Shown here: piece by piece, positions 9,815 to 19,605 of the stretch | Layout: each line of letters opens with the position of its first letter | Numbering within the stretch: the stretch's first letter is position 1 | Origin: Sabellastarte sp. h YS-2021 | Lineage: Eukaryota > Annelida > Polychaeta > Sabellida > Sabellidae | DNA: 64,000 nt | NCBI GenBank assembly: GCA_964017235.1 | Contig: OZ024934.1 | Span: forward strand, 80,070,706-80,134,705 | Reading direction: 5' to 3' | Made by a program: the position numbers and the translations under genes | The notes under the pieces: model-generated | Seen by the model: the letters and a program-made list of their open reading frames with translations, nothing else | What the model was told of the DNA's origin: nothing | Databases searched by the model: none

Positions 9815-12800
9815 CTAGTGGTGGATCTGCTGGGCAGCCACCACAGGACCCAAGTGAAAAAGCTCCCTATCTGCCCAGGCAACATCCTTAAGGTAAAACT
9901 GTGTAAAGGTGTTGTGGGACTTCCAGTGGCATGCTGCTAGAATCTGGTCCAGAGATATGCCACCTTGAAAGGCTTTGGAGGCCGCAAAGGCCCTAACATC
10001 ATGGGCCTTAACCTGATGTAAGGTCAAGGAATCTTGGTCAGAGAGATCATAACACAACACTACTGTTTGTTTGATCCAGGATGAGATAGTGGCAGGAGAG
10101 ATGTCCTTGTTAAAACCTTGTTTGAATGAAACAAAAACTAACTCCTTTCCCGTTCTTAGGTCCTGCGTTTTGTCCAGGTAGTAGCGAAGAGCCCGAACGG
10201 GGCAAAGGGATCTGTCTTCCTTTAAAGACTTATCCAGAGTGGGGGCTAAGGCCGGGATGACCACAGGGGCCACGCACTCTGGTCCCTCTTTTGCCAAGTG
10301 ATTTTTCGCCAAGAAGCTTGGTGAAGGGTAGAGGGAAACTTTGGACCAATCAGCTTGGTGTCTGATATTTTTGTTTAACCAAGCATGAATCTCACTCCTG
10401 CGTTTTCCCGAAGCCAGGGCTAGGAGAAAAACAGTTTTGAAAGTAAGGTGCTTCAGAGAAGCCTTTCTGAGTGGTTCAAAAGGCGCTTTTGTAAGCTGGT
10501 GTAAAACCAGGGAGAGGTTCCAAGCAGGAACCCCCCGGCGCCCTTTGGGTCTATCTCTGTGAAAACTGTCTAACAGTCTAGTCAAATTGTCATCCTTGCC
10601 AACATTAACCGAGGCATTTCCCAGTTTGTCTGAAATGGCTGACCTGTAACCATCGATAGTGCTGGGCTGGAGATTCTTCTCCTGGAAAAGATGCAGGAGG
10701 AAATCTGCTATTTGTTTTATAGATGGGTTCCTGAAGTCCACCTGACTTGTTTCGCACCATCTAACAAAAAGGGCCCACTTTGCCTCGTAGACTGCTCTGG
10801 TTGAACGTCTTTGAGGCGCCTCAATTCTTGCCGCCACTGGGCTAGAAAACCCTTGCTCCTTGATGGTCTGGGCTCTAGGAGCCAGGCATGGAGGTTTAAG
10901 CTTGTCAGATCCCTGTGACGTGCCTTGTTGAAAGGTTGGGTCACTAGATCTGGATGGTGTGGAAGACAAAGAGGAACCATGGCCGACAGCTCCACTAGGT
11001 CCCAAAACCAAGGCATGTTTGGCCATCCCGGAGCAATCAGGATTGCTCTGTGATACCAATGGTCTGACAGCTTGCTGACCACCTTCCCCATCAGAGACAC
11101 TGGGGGAAAGAGGTACATGTCCAGGTTTTCCCAGGACAGCGTCAGAGCGTCCACTGACCAGGCCTTCGGGTCTGGAATTGGGGACACAAACCGGACTAGT
11201 TTGCAGTTGTACCTTGTTGCAAACATGTCCACTTGGGGATAATGCCAAGTTCGGCAAAGGGTGTCGAAGATCTCCTGATGGAGGGACCACTCTGTCTGAA
11301 TGACCTGTCCCTGGCGAGACAACTTGTCTGCAATTACATTCAGACGGCCCGGAATATGTCTGGCCTTCAGTACTGTTTGTCTGAGATTGCACCAACATAG
11401 GAGCCGCCAAAGAAGGGCACACAGTGAACCTGACCTCATACCTCCCTCCTTGTTGATGTATGCCACAACTGTGGTGTTGTCTGTGGCAATCAGGACGACC
11501 TTTCCTTGCACTAAGTGTTGGAATCTTTTTAGTGCTAACAACACGGCCTTTAGCTCTAAGAAGTTTATGTGTAATTTGCTTTCGGGTACTGACCAAGTCC
11601 CGCTTGCTGTGAAGTCGCCTAAGTGAGCACCCCAGCCTTCTTTTGAGGCGTCTGTAAAGATTTGTATTGCGTGTTGTAGGGGGTGTAAGGGTTGACCCTT
11701 TAGGACCTTTGACTCCTGGGTCCACCACTGCAGGTGCTGATGGAGAGACCTCGGAATTGGGATCTCTTTTTCCAGAGATTCCGGGACTCTCCAGTGCTTC
11801 TTGAGGTGCCACTGAATAGGTCTCATGTGCAGTCTGCCTAGGGTCACCTGTTTTTCTGTCGCAGTGAGAAGGCCTATAAGAGACATGAAAGTTCTCACTT
11901 GGCAAGATCTCCTCTGCAATAGCCCTGTTATTTTTTGTTGAAGGGCTTCCCAACGGTTTTGAGTCGGTCTGACCAGTCCGTTGAGCAGGTCGTACTGGTA
12001 GCCTACAAAGTCGAAGACTTGTTGGGGTTCCAGTTCTGATTTTTGCATGTTTACCATCCAGCCCAACTCCTGGCAAAGGGCTAGGAGGGACTGGGTTCCC
12101 TGGTGGCAAGATTCTTTGGTAGGGGCTCGAATCAACCAGTCGTCTAGGTACTGGTGGATTCTTATACCCCGTGACTGAGCCATTAACTTGACCTCTTTGA
12201 CCACAGCAGTGAACTCCATGGGAGCTGTTGAGAGGCCAAAGGGAAGAGCCCGAAACTGGTACGACTGGTTCTGGAAGTGGAACCTGAGGAATTTTCGGGA
12301 TGTGAAGTGGATTGGAATGTGGAAGTAGGCGTCGCTGAAATCTATTGATGACACCCACTCGCCTTGTTGTAGAGAGGTCCGGATTGTCTCTGGAGTCTCC
12401 ATTTTGAATGTTTTTACGCATAAAAACTGATTTAGAGTACTGAGATCCAAGATTGGCCGCCACTTTTGGTTCGGCTTTGGGACAATGAACAATCTGTTGA
12501 AAAAGGCTAGTGAGGTTCGAACCCTGACCCTCTCTACTGCCTTTTTCTTGATCAGAGCTTGCACTGCTTCTTGTAAGTGGGAGTCTCTGGTGGGGTTTGC
12601 ATAGCCGCTTACTATCAGGGGTTCCCTTATTAAGGGAGGTCTGACCTTGAAGGGAAGCACATAGCCCTTTTTCAAAATGGATACTACCTTCGGGTTTGCA
12701 CCCTTGAGAGCCCATATTTTCCAAAAATTTTGTAGGCGTCCCCCTACTGATTGGACATTTGCAACACTGAGGACATTTGACACACTTGGGGCAAAGACAC

Positions 12801-12931
12801 AGTGATTTACAAAAGAAGCACTTTTCACATACTTTATTGTATTTTGTGAGTTTAAGATTGGACTTATGCCTTTCTTTTGTGGCTGCCTGATGTTTTTTAC
12901 AGAAAGTACATGATGAACAACATTGTGACAA
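9815..12931 (-). CDS. DIRS ORF: tyrosine recombinase (1038-codon frame)
   Basis: The last roughly 350 residues form a tyrosine recombinase, the enzyme that would join the circular DIRS intermediate to the target. Visible catalytic residues are Arg844 in 'ASGKRRSEIHAW', His977 and Arg980 in 'KAHDVRAFAAS', His1002/Trp1003 in 'CHWKSHNTF', and the nucleophile Tyr1013 in 'FYLKD'. An upstream SAM-like core-binding region reads 'YEAKWALFVRWCETSQ'. The frame stays open far upstream and overlaps the RT frame for about 2.2 kb. It has a Cys-rich N-terminal stretch with repeated CxxC pairs ('VCEKCFFCKSLC', 'CPKCVKCPQCCKC'). Whether that upstream part is translated is unknown; a long overlap is typical of DIRS. 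The true start is uncertain, and 12931 is simply the first ATG of the frame. Confidence 0.88.
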   Translation of the reverse strand: MSQCCSSCTFCKKHQAATKERHKSNLKLTKYNKVCEKCFFCKSLCLCPKCVKCPQCCKCPISRGTPTKFLENMGSQGCKPEGSIHFEKGLCASLQGQTSLNKGTPDSKRLCKPHQRLPLTRSSASSDQEKGSREGQGSNLTSLFQQIVHCPKAEPKVAANLGSQYSKSVFMRKNIQNGDSRDNPDLSTTRRVGVINRFQRRLLPHSNPLHIPKIPQVPLPEPVVPVSGSSLWPLNSSHGVHCCGQRGQVNGSVTGYKNPPVPRRLVDSSPYQRILPPGNPVPPSPLPGVGLDGKHAKIRTGTPTSLRLCRLPVRPAQRTGQTDSKPLGSPSTKNNRAIAEEILPSENFHVSYRPSHCDRKTGDPRQTAHETYSVAPQEALESPGISGKRDPNSEVSPSAPAVVDPGVKGPKGSTLTPPTTRNTNLYRRLKRRLGCSLRRLHSKRDLVSTRKQITHKLLRAKGRVVSTKKIPTLSARKGRPDCHRQHHSCGIHQQGGRYEVRFTVCPSLAAPMLVQSQTNSTEGQTYSGPSECNCRQVVSPGTGHSDRVVPPSGDLRHPLPNLALSPSGHVCNKVQLQTSPVCVPNSRPEGLVSGRSDAVLGKPGHVPLSPSVSDGEGGQQAVRPLVSQSNPDCSGMAKHALVLGPSGAVGHGSSLSSTPSRSSDPTFQQGTSQGSDKLKPPCLAPRAQTIKEQGFSSPVAARIEAPQRRSTRAVYEAKWALFVRWCETSQVDFRNPSIKQIADFLLHLFQEKNLQPSTIDGYRSAISDKLGNASVNVGKDDNLTRLLDSFHRDRPKGRRGVPAWNLSLVLHQLTKAPFEPLRKASLKHLTFKTVFLLALASGKRRSEIHAWLNKNIRHQADWSKVSLYPSPSFLAKNHLAKEGPECVAPVVIPALAPTLDKSLKEDRSLCPVRALRYYLDKTQDLRTGKELVFVSFKQGFNKDISPATISSWIKQTVVLCYDLSDQDSLTLHQVKAHDVRAFAASKAFQGGISLDQILAACHWKSHNTFTQFYLKDVAWADRELFHLGPVVAAQQIHH

Positions 12932-13284
12932 TTTACAGAGTCTTTCACAAGAACAGGAAGACTTGTCTTTGTTACATTTACAACACCAAACTCCGGACAG
13001 GATGTTACTTCCGGAGGAACTTTGCAGTGATTGTCATTTATACGCCTTAGCATCTCTGGCAGGGCGCGAACCGCGACCGGGTTGACCACCCCTGCCTCTG
13101 CCACGGGCTCTCCCGCGATTGCCAAATGTTTTCCATGCAGGCATCTCTTTGCCGGGAGCCCCGGAGTTTCCAGAATCGTCCTGTTTCCATGTTGAATATG
13201 GCTGGTAACGGTGTTGCTTTTTCTGAGTGCCGGCGAACCCACCACGGCCCGGACCGGGCTGGTTGGTACGCTTATGTGACTCAA
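10717..13284 (-). CDS. DIRS ORF: reverse transcriptase, RNase H and methyltransferase-like domain
   Basis: 855 codons. The RT domain spans roughly residues 200-480, with 'FSDAYFHIPIH' upstream, 'LPFGLSTAPMEF', and the catalytic YLDD at about 379-382 ('HQYLDDWLI'). RNase H follows with 'IFTDASKEGWGAHL' (catalytic Asp about 545), 'NFLELKAVLLAL' and 'LIATDNTTVVAYI'. The last roughly 160 residues contain 'VDMFATRYN', 'SPIPDPKAWSVDAL' and 'APGWPNMPWFWDL', the block after RNase H that is described in DIRS elements as DNA-methyltransferase-like. The first roughly 190 residues overlap the end of the gag frame and the Cys-rich part of the recombinase frame and may be untranslated. The stop follows 'VRWTSGTHL'. 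The YLDD motif fits the DIRS/Ty3-like RT group. Confidence 0.92.
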   Translation of the reverse strand: MSHISVPTSPVRAVVGSPALRKSNTVTSHIQHGNRTILETPGLPAKRCLHGKHLAIAGEPVAEAGVVNPVAVRALPEMLRRINDNHCKVPPEVTSCPEFGVVNVTKTSLPVLVKDSVNCHNVVHHVLSVKNIRQPQKKGISPILNSQNTIKYVKSASFVNHCVFAPSVSNVLSVANVQSVGGRLQNFWKIWALKGANPKVVSILKKGYVLPFKVRPPLIREPLIVSGYANPTRDSHLQEAVQALIKKKAVERVRVRTSLAFFNRLFIVPKPNQKWRPILDLSTLNQFLCVKTFKMETPETIRTSLQQGEWVSSIDFSDAYFHIPIHFTSRKFLRFHFQNQSYQFRALPFGLSTAPMEFTAVVKEVKLMAQSRGIRIHQYLDDWLIRAPTKESCHQGTQSLLALCQELGWMVNMQKSELEPQQVFDFVGYQYDLLNGLVRPTQNRWEALQQKITGLLQRRSCQVRTFMSLIGLLTATEKQVTLGRLHMRPIQWHLKKHWRVPESLEKEIPIPRSLHQHLQWWTQESKVLKGQPLHPLQHAIQIFTDASKEGWGAHLGDFTASGTWSVPESKLHINFLELKAVLLALKRFQHLVQGKVVLIATDNTTVVAYINKEGGMRSGSLCALLWRLLCWCNLRQTVLKARHIPGRLNVIADKLSRQGQVIQTEWSLHQEIFDTLCRTWHYPQVDMFATRYNCKLVRFVSPIPDPKAWSVDALTLSWENLDMYLFPPVSLMGKVVSKLSDHWYHRAILIAPGWPNMPWFWDLVELSAMVPLCLPHHPDLVTQPFNKARHRDLTSLNLHAWLLEPRPSRSKGFLAQWRQELRRLKDVQPEQSTRQSGPFLLDGAKQVRWTSGTHL

Positions 13285-14977
13285 ATGCTGCTATTTCATC
13301 TTCCGCCCTCCGGATAATGTCGTCCGGAAACAAAGCCCTGGTTTGCAGGGGACAGTTCCTGAGAGAGGAAAAGGTATCCGGCTTGACGCCAGCTTTTAGG
13401 TGCTCAAGATAAGAATCCCTCCTGACCAGAGTTAAATTAGCCATTTGTATAAAAGTGAAATCTGAGAGGTGTTGGAGGGATTTGCCAACCGCAAAACTCA
13501 CATTTTGGTTGAATGCAGACAGGAAATGTAATTCATCAAGTGCACCTTGAGCTTTTGTGGAAGATTTTCCTTTTCCCAACTCTGTCTGAAGAATTTGTAA
13601 CTGTTCTTGAAACGAGTCCTGTATCTTGGTGATGCACCTATTGAAACCAGCGGACTGGTTACAAATATAACTGGTCTCTTTTGCTGCTTTCTCCCACTTC
13701 CGGAGCGTATCCTGAGCAATAGGGCGGGAGGCGGGTTGGGATGAAGCAAGAGCAGGTTTACCAATTCGGGCAAAGGAACTGTTCAACTTCGCCGCGTCAT
13801 TGGGCCAAGTAGTAACATATTTTCCCGGCCTAGTGATGTCTTTGTTTTCAGCGGGATGAATACCGTACCACCTTGCCTGAGATTTGGGGGGGCGGAGATA
13901 CTGATCAACATGAAGTCCACCCGGTTCCGTAGACTTGGACGGGTAACCTTCTATGAGGACGAGATTTAAATTTTCAAGCTTCTTACAAAGCCAGTCCTCT
14001 GGTGGTAAGTCGATAGAGACCTTGCCTACAGGTTGTGCCCGGTGGCCAATCCAGGGATTGTCTGACTTGGAACTTGGAGTATACTCAAGATCTGGGATAT
14101 GCGACCAGCCCATGAAAGCACGTACTCCCCTAACAGTCTCTCTGTAATTTTGATCTTCGCTCAATGTCTTATCCAAATCTGGAGATTCTTGATCAGGATG
14201 GTCAGTGACGTCTTCTTGGTCAGATACCTCACCTTCTTCAAAGTGCTCCGGAGCTGACTTGAACAAGCTGGATTGCGGAGGAGGTTGAGGCAAAGCAGAG
14301 GCCACCGGGCCGGAAGAACTCTGTTGAGAGAATACCGGTTCCGGGTCCTGTTCAGAGTAAAGGCCTTCTAGAGGAGACGTCCTAGATATTGAGCTGGTAG
14401 TGACAGTGGCACTAGGTTTTATCCTATCCGGGCCAAAAGCCGGGGCGGCTTGGCCGGAAGGGACAGATGATAAGAGAAAAGGTGCCTGAGAAAGAGCTCC
14501 CGCGGGAGCTTGGTGCGGTACCGGTGCCTTGACCGGTGAGAAGGAAGGTTGAGGTGAAGGACGCTGCCCCAAAGTAATGAGTGCTTCCAGACGGGCCATA
14601 CGTACTGACCACTTTTCGTCCAAGTCTTTTAACTCTTGGCGGAACATAGGTGGAGGTAAAGAGAGATCTTGTTCAGCAACATGGGGTGGAGAAGTTGAAG
14701 CAACTTCCTGAGCTTCCACCTGAGACACGATAGTGACAGTGGACGGATCCACAAGGGCTTCTTTGGATTTAGATTTCTCCTTCCGCAGTTTGTACGTAGG
14801 GGTTGAAAGCTGGAGCAATTGTTCAGGGGTTAAAGTGTCACAAAACTCACACTGCAACTTTAAAACACACGGGTCTTGGCCCAACCCTTTATCCCTGCAT
14901 CTGGCACAACGAGAATGAGGGTCAAAATTAGCCATGATATGCCCGCAGGCTCCTTTCCTTTGTCCTGGAGATGCCAT
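13034..14977 (-). CDS. DIRS ORF1: gag-like protein
   Basis: 647 codons; first ORF of the element, starting at the ATG at 14977, about 115 bp inside the right terminal repeat. The N-terminus has a Cys/His cluster: C and H in 'ACGHIMANFDPHSRCARC', then 'DPCVLKLQCEFC'. The same pattern is kept in the decayed DIRS copy (48260 onward), supporting it as a real zinc-binding element. A Pro/Ser/Gln-rich middle follows, with acidic 'EEGEVSDQEDVTD', then a more ordered region from about residue 290 and a basic Arg/Gly tail ('GNRGRARGRGRGGQPGRG') likely to bind nucleic acid. It overlaps the start of the RT frame by about 250 bp. The gag role is inferred from position and the basic tail. Confidence 0.8.
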   Translation of the reverse strand: MASPGQRKGACGHIMANFDPHSRCARCRDKGLGQDPCVLKLQCEFCDTLTPEQLLQLSTPTYKLRKEKSKSKEALVDPSTVTIVSQVEAQEVASTSPPHVAEQDLSLPPPMFRQELKDLDEKWSVRMARLEALITLGQRPSPQPSFSPVKAPVPHQAPAGALSQAPFLLSSVPSGQAAPAFGPDRIKPSATVTTSSISRTSPLEGLYSEQDPEPVFSQQSSSGPVASALPQPPPQSSLFKSAPEHFEEGEVSDQEDVTDHPDQESPDLDKTLSEDQNYRETVRGVRAFMGWSHIPDLEYTPSSKSDNPWIGHRAQPVGKVSIDLPPEDWLCKKLENLNLVLIEGYPSKSTEPGGLHVDQYLRPPKSQARWYGIHPAENKDITRPGKYVTTWPNDAAKLNSSFARIGKPALASSQPASRPIAQDTLRKWEKAAKETSYICNQSAGFNRCITKIQDSFQEQLQILQTELGKGKSSTKAQGALDELHFLSAFNQNVSFAVGKSLQHLSDFTFIQMANLTLVRRDSYLEHLKAGVKPDTFSSLRNCPLQTRALFPDDIIRRAEDEIAAFESHKRTNQPGPGRGGFAGTQKKQHRYQPYSTWKQDDSGNSGAPGKEMPAWKTFGNRGRARGRGRGGQPGRGSRPARDAKAYK

Positions 14978-15092
14978 GGTAGTTTATCCAACTAACTGAC
15001 AAATCGTAACACAAAACACACTGTATAAATTAAGAACTACTCAAAATAAAAAGAGTTTCCAAAAATTCAAACTTTGAATATCGCGCCAAACG

Positions 15093-15261
15093 AAAAAGAT
15101 GCTATGACGTCACGTCCCTCTGGCGAGTGAAGCAGGAACTAGGCCACCTGGCGAGTGGAGTGTAGTGTACCGGTCCTGCCGGGGGTGAAACCCAGGACGT
15201 CTTTTCTTTCGTTTGGCGGGACCGGCTGGCGCCGGGCTATAGCTATCGTCTGGTAGGTAAG
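15093..15261. repeat. DIRS inverted terminal repeat, right
   Basis: Reverse complement of 9122-9290. It ends with 'gctatcgtctggtaggtaag', followed by about 20 bp of outer end ('atgtattaacgcaatgaaaa') that is also represented in the ICR. This is the 5' end of the element in coding orientation. Confidence 0.93.
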
Positions 15262-15281
15262 ATGTATTAACGCAATGAAAA

Positions 15282-16784
15282 TAAAGTTTCAGACCTGTTG
15301 CACCGTGGATAGCTGAGTAATAGCTACTTTCAAATTCCGACTGTTGAGTAAAGCCATTGTATCTCCAAAACTATTGCAGTTAGAGTGTTTTCCTAAAATA
15401 TGTTGTTCAGCTACTTTGTCCTTAGCTATAAGATGGTACATAGTTTGGGGTTCTATTGCATGCCATAAGTGAGTAATAGCTATTTTCTCATTTGTAGCTA
15501 AATAACAAAAGAAGTAAATGCCAAATATCTTCAAAAGTATTAGAGTTACAGAAATCTTTTCAAATATGTTATTCATCTACTTTTGGGTAAGCTATCACAT
15601 AGTTAAGTTTCAGACCTGTTGCACCATGGATAGCTGAGTAATAGCTACTTTCAAATTCCGACTGTTGAGTAAAGACATTGTATCTCCAAAACTATTGCAG
15701 TTACAGTGTTTTCCTAAAATATGTTGTTCAGCTACTTTGTCCTTAGCTATAAGATGGTACATAGTTTGGGGTTCTATTGCATGCCATAAGTGAGTAATAG
15801 CTATTTTCTCATTTGTAGCTAAATAACAAAAGAAGTAAATGTCAGATATCTTCAAAAGTATTAAAGTTAGTGAAATCTTTTCAAATATGTTGTCCATCTA
15901 CTTTTTGGTAAGCTATCACATAGTAAAGTTTCAGACCTGTTGAACCTTTGATAGCTGAGTAATAGCTACTTTCAAATTCCGACGGTTGAGTAAAGCCATT
16001 GTAACTCCAAAACTATTGCAGTTAGAGTGTTTTCCTAAAATATGTTGTTCAGCTACTTTGTCCTTAGCTATAAGATGGTACATAGTTTGGGGTTCTATTG
16101 CATGCCATAAGTGAGTAATAGCTATTTTCTCATTTGTAGCTAAATAACAAAAGAAGTAAATGTCAAATATCTTCAAAAGTATTAAAGTTAGGGAAATCTT
16201 TTCAAATATGTTGTCCATCTACTTTTTGGTAAGCTATTACATAGTAAAGTTTCAGACCTGTTGAATCTTTGATAGCTGAGTCATAGCTACTTTCAAATTC
16301 CGACTGTTGAGTAAAGCCATTGTATCTCCAAAACTATTGCAGCTAGAGTGTTTTCCTAAAATATGTTGTTCAGCTACTTTGTCCTTAGCTATAAGATGGT
16401 ACATAGTTTGGGGATCTATTGCATGCCATAAGTGAGTAATAGCTATTTTCTCATTTGTAGCTAAATAACAAAAGAAGTAAATGTCAAATATCTTCAAAAG
16501 TATTAAAGTTAGGGAAATCTTTTCAAATATGTTGTCCATCTACTTTTTGGTAAGCTATCACATAGTAAAGTTTCAGACCTGTTGAATCTTTGATAGCTGA
16601 GTAATAGCTACTTTGAAATTCTGACTGTTGAGTAAAGCCATTGTAACTCCAAAACTATTGCAGTTAGAGTGTTTGCCTAAAATATGTTGTTCAGCTACTT
16701 TGTCCTTAGCTATAAGATGGTACATAGTTTGGGGTTCTATTGCATGCCATAAGTGAGTAATAGCTATTTTCTCATTTGTAGCTA
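15282..16784. repeat. Satellite family C array, right part (321-bp monomer, about 4.7 copies)
   Basis: Continuation of the C array beyond the DIRS insertion; units are spaced exactly 321 bp. Because 321 is divisible by three, each unit has a 95-codon frame on the - strand starting 'MDNIFEKIS' or 'MNNIFEKIS'. Substitutions between units are not obviously synonymous, so I do not call a gene. Confidence 0.92.
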
Positions 16785-18895
16785 ATTGAGAGCTTTCACT
16801 TGGTGAAGTTTCAGACCCTTAGCTAATTACTCACCTACTCAAAATGAGTAAATGCGAATTATCTCTAAAAGTATTGCAGATAGCCAATTTTTCTCAACTC
16901 ATTCACCTACTTTTGGAAGAGCTTTCACATGGTCAAGTTTCAGACCCGTAGCTAATTACTCAAAATGAGTAAATGCTAATTATCTCTAAAAGTATTGTAG
17001 ATAGCCAATTTTTCTCAAATAACCCATTCACCTACTTTTGGGAGAGCTTTCACTTGGTCAAGTTTCAGACCCGTAGCTAATTACTCACCTACTCAAAATG
17101 AGTAAATGCGAATTATCTCTAAAAGTATTGCAGATAGCCAATTTTTCTCAAATAACTCATTCACCTACTTTTGAGAGAGCTTTCACTTGATGAAGTTTCA
17201 GACCTGTAGCTAATTATTCACCTACTCAAAATGAGTAAATGCAAATTATCTGTAAAAGTATTGCAGATAGCCAATTTTTCTCAAATAACTCATTCACCTA
17301 CTTTTGGAAGAGCTTTCACTTGGTGAAGTTTCAGACCCGTAGCTAATTACTCACCTGCTCAAAATGAGTAAATGCGAATCATCTCTAAAAGTATTGCAGA
17401 TAGCCAATTTTTCTCAAATAACTCATTCACCTACTTTTTAGAGAGCTTTCACTTGGTGAAGTTTCAGACCTGTAGCTAATTATTCACCTACTCAAAATGA
17501 GTAAATGCAAATTATCTGTAAAAGTATTGCAGATAGCCAATTTTTCTCAAATAACTCATTCACCTACTTTTGAAAGAGCTTTCACTTCGTGAAGTTTCAG
17601 ACCCGTAGCTAATTATTCACTTGCTGAAAATGAGTAAATGCTAATTATCTCTAAAAGTATTGCAGGTAGCCAATTTTTCTCAAATAACTCCTTCAGGTAC
17701 TTTTGGAAGAGCTTTCACATGGTGAAGTTTCAGATCCGTAGCTAATTACTCACCTACTCAAAATGAGTAAATGCTAATTATCTCTAAAATTATTGCAGAT
17801 AGACAATTTTTCTCAAATAACTCGTTCATCTACTTTTGGGAGAGCTTTCACTTGGTAAAGTTTCAGACCTGTAGCTAATTATTCACCTGCTGAAAATGAG
17901 TAAATGCTAATTATCTCTAAAAGTATTGCAGGTAGCCAATTTTTCTCAAATAACTCATTCACCTACTATTGGGAGAGCTTTCACTTGGTGAAGTTTCAGA
18001 CCCGTAGCTAATTGTTCACCTACTCAAAATGAGTAAATGCTAATTATCTCTAAAAGTATTGTGGATAGCCAATTTTTCTCATATAACTCCTTCAGGTACT
18101 TTTGGGAGAGCTTTCACTTGGTGAAGTTTCAGACCTGTAGCTAATTACTCACCTACTCAAAATGAGTAAATGCTAATTATCTCTAAAAGGATTGCAGATA
18201 GCCATTTTTTGTCAAATAACTCATTCACCTACCTTTAGGAGAGCTTTCACTTGGTGAAGTTTCAGACCCATAGGTAATTACTCGCCTGCTCAAAATGAGT
18301 AAATGCTAATTATCTCTAAAAGTATTGCAGATAGCCAATTTTTCTCAAATAACTCATTCACCTACTTTTGGGAGAGCTTTCACATGGTGAAGTTTCAGCC
18401 CTATAGCTAATTACTCACCTGCTCAAAATGAGTAAATGCTAATTATCTCTAAAAGTATTGCAGATAGCCAATTTTTCTCAAATAACTCATTCATCTACTA
18501 TTGGGAGAGCCATCACTTGGTGAAGTTTCAGACCCGTAGCTAATTATTCACCTACTCAAAATGAGTAAATGCTAATTATCCCTAGAAGTATTGCGGATAG
18601 CCTTCACATGGTGAAGTTCCAGACCCGTAGGTAATTACTCACCTACTCAAAATGAGTAAATGCTAATTATCTCTAAAAGTATTGCAGATAGCCAATTTTT
18701 CTCGAATAAGTCATTCACCTACTTTTGGGACAGCTTTCACTTGAAGTTTCAGACCTGTAGCTAATTACTCGCCTACTCAAAATAAGTAAATGCCTATTAT
18801 CACTAAAAGTATTGCAGATAGCCAGTATTTCTCAAATAACTCATTCACCTACATTTCGGAGAAGTTTCACATGCTTAAGTTTTTTCATGAATTTT
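16785..18895. repeat. Satellite family B array, 133-bp monomer, about 16 copies
   Basis: Same monomer as 4095-6225, joined directly to the end of the C array at 'ttgtagctaattgagagc'. Several units are shortened (near 16960 and 18600). Some adjacent pairs (for example the units around 17200 and 17450) share private variants ('cagacctgtagctaatta'), indicating local two-unit duplication. Confidence 0.92.
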
Positions 18896-18939
18896 TAAAA
18901 TAAATTTTAATACATTAAAATTAATTAAATCGTGCACTA

Positions 18940-19605
18940 AATCAATTATAACTTGAAAAGTACTGCATTTAGAGCACTTTGTGCAAATATGTTATGCAGC
19001 TACTTTTGGGTCAGCTATAACATAGTAAAATTTCAGACCTGTAGCTCATGGCATAGCTGAATAATAACTACTTTTAGGTTATCACTGTTGGGTAAATCAC
19101 TTATAACTTGATAACTTTTGCATTTACATTATTTAGTTTCAGTATGTTATTCACCTATTTTGAGGCAGCTATAACATAGTAAAATTCCAGACCTGTGGCT
19201 CATTGCATAGCGGAGTAATAGCTACTTTGAAGTTCTTACTCAACACTAAATCATTTATAACTTGAAAAGTATTACATTTAGAGCATTTTGTTTATATATG
19301 TCATTCACCTACTTTTTCCATAGCAACAACATGGTGAGTAACTTGGGTGTCTATCTGAATAGCTAAGTGAGTAATAGCTACTTTTGGGCTTTTCACTAAC
19401 TTCCATCATGAGTAAAATCACTTGTAACTTGAAAACTATTGCATTTAGAGAATTTTGTGCAAATATGTTATTCACCTACTTTTGGGTCAGCTATAACATA
19501 CTAAAATTTCAGACCTCTAGCTCGTGCCATAGCTGAGTAATAGCTACTTTTGCCTTTGCCGGTGGATACATTTTGCATCTGGCCACAGATGCATCCTTGG
19601 TCTAG
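18940..19605 (+). mobile_element. 3' part of a Helitron-like element (H1-type) with satellite A
   Basis: About four diverged A units end in 'gcctttgccggtggata', then the hairpin GCATCTG-GCCA-CAGATGC (about 19575-19592), then 'atccttggtctag' ending at 19605 and followed by T. This is the same 3' end as in H1a (40368) and H1c. No 5' hairpin is visible within the last few kb, so the element is truncated or its 5' part has been replaced. The sequence after the end ('tctctaaaagtattacagg') is itself satellite-B-like, so the insertion was into satellite. Confidence 0.65.

Larger units (their letters stand above)
9079..15281 (-). mobile_element. DIRS-type tyrosine-recombinase retrotransposon, nearly intact, antisense to CNOT4
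   Basis: About 6.2 kb, inserted in satellite C. It has 169-bp inverted terminal repeats (9122-9290 and 15093-15261) and an internal complementary region (9348-9444). On the - strand it carries three long overlapping frames: a gag-like ORF, RT/RNase H/methyltransferase-like, and tyrosine recombinase. This is the DIRS1 layout: inverted repeats, no integrase, no aspartic protease seen, and an internal region complementary to both outer ends. Satellite C reads 'taagctatcacat' on the left and 'taaagtttcagacc' on the right, with no obvious long target duplication, as expected for recombinase-mediated insertion. All three frames are open, suggesting a recent and possibly autonomous copy. Confidence 0.93.

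Noticed and set aside
13498..14612. Extra frames inside the DIRS gag region on both strands
   Set aside because: Shadows of the gag frame with no recognisable features.
15289..16539. Four 95-codon frames on the - strand at 321-bp spacing, looking like a tandem gene family ('MDNIFEKIS...')
   Set aside because: They are the 321-bp satellite read in one frame. 321 is divisible by three, so the frame is kept automatically. Differences between units fall at all codon positions and the same family elsewhere has broken frames.
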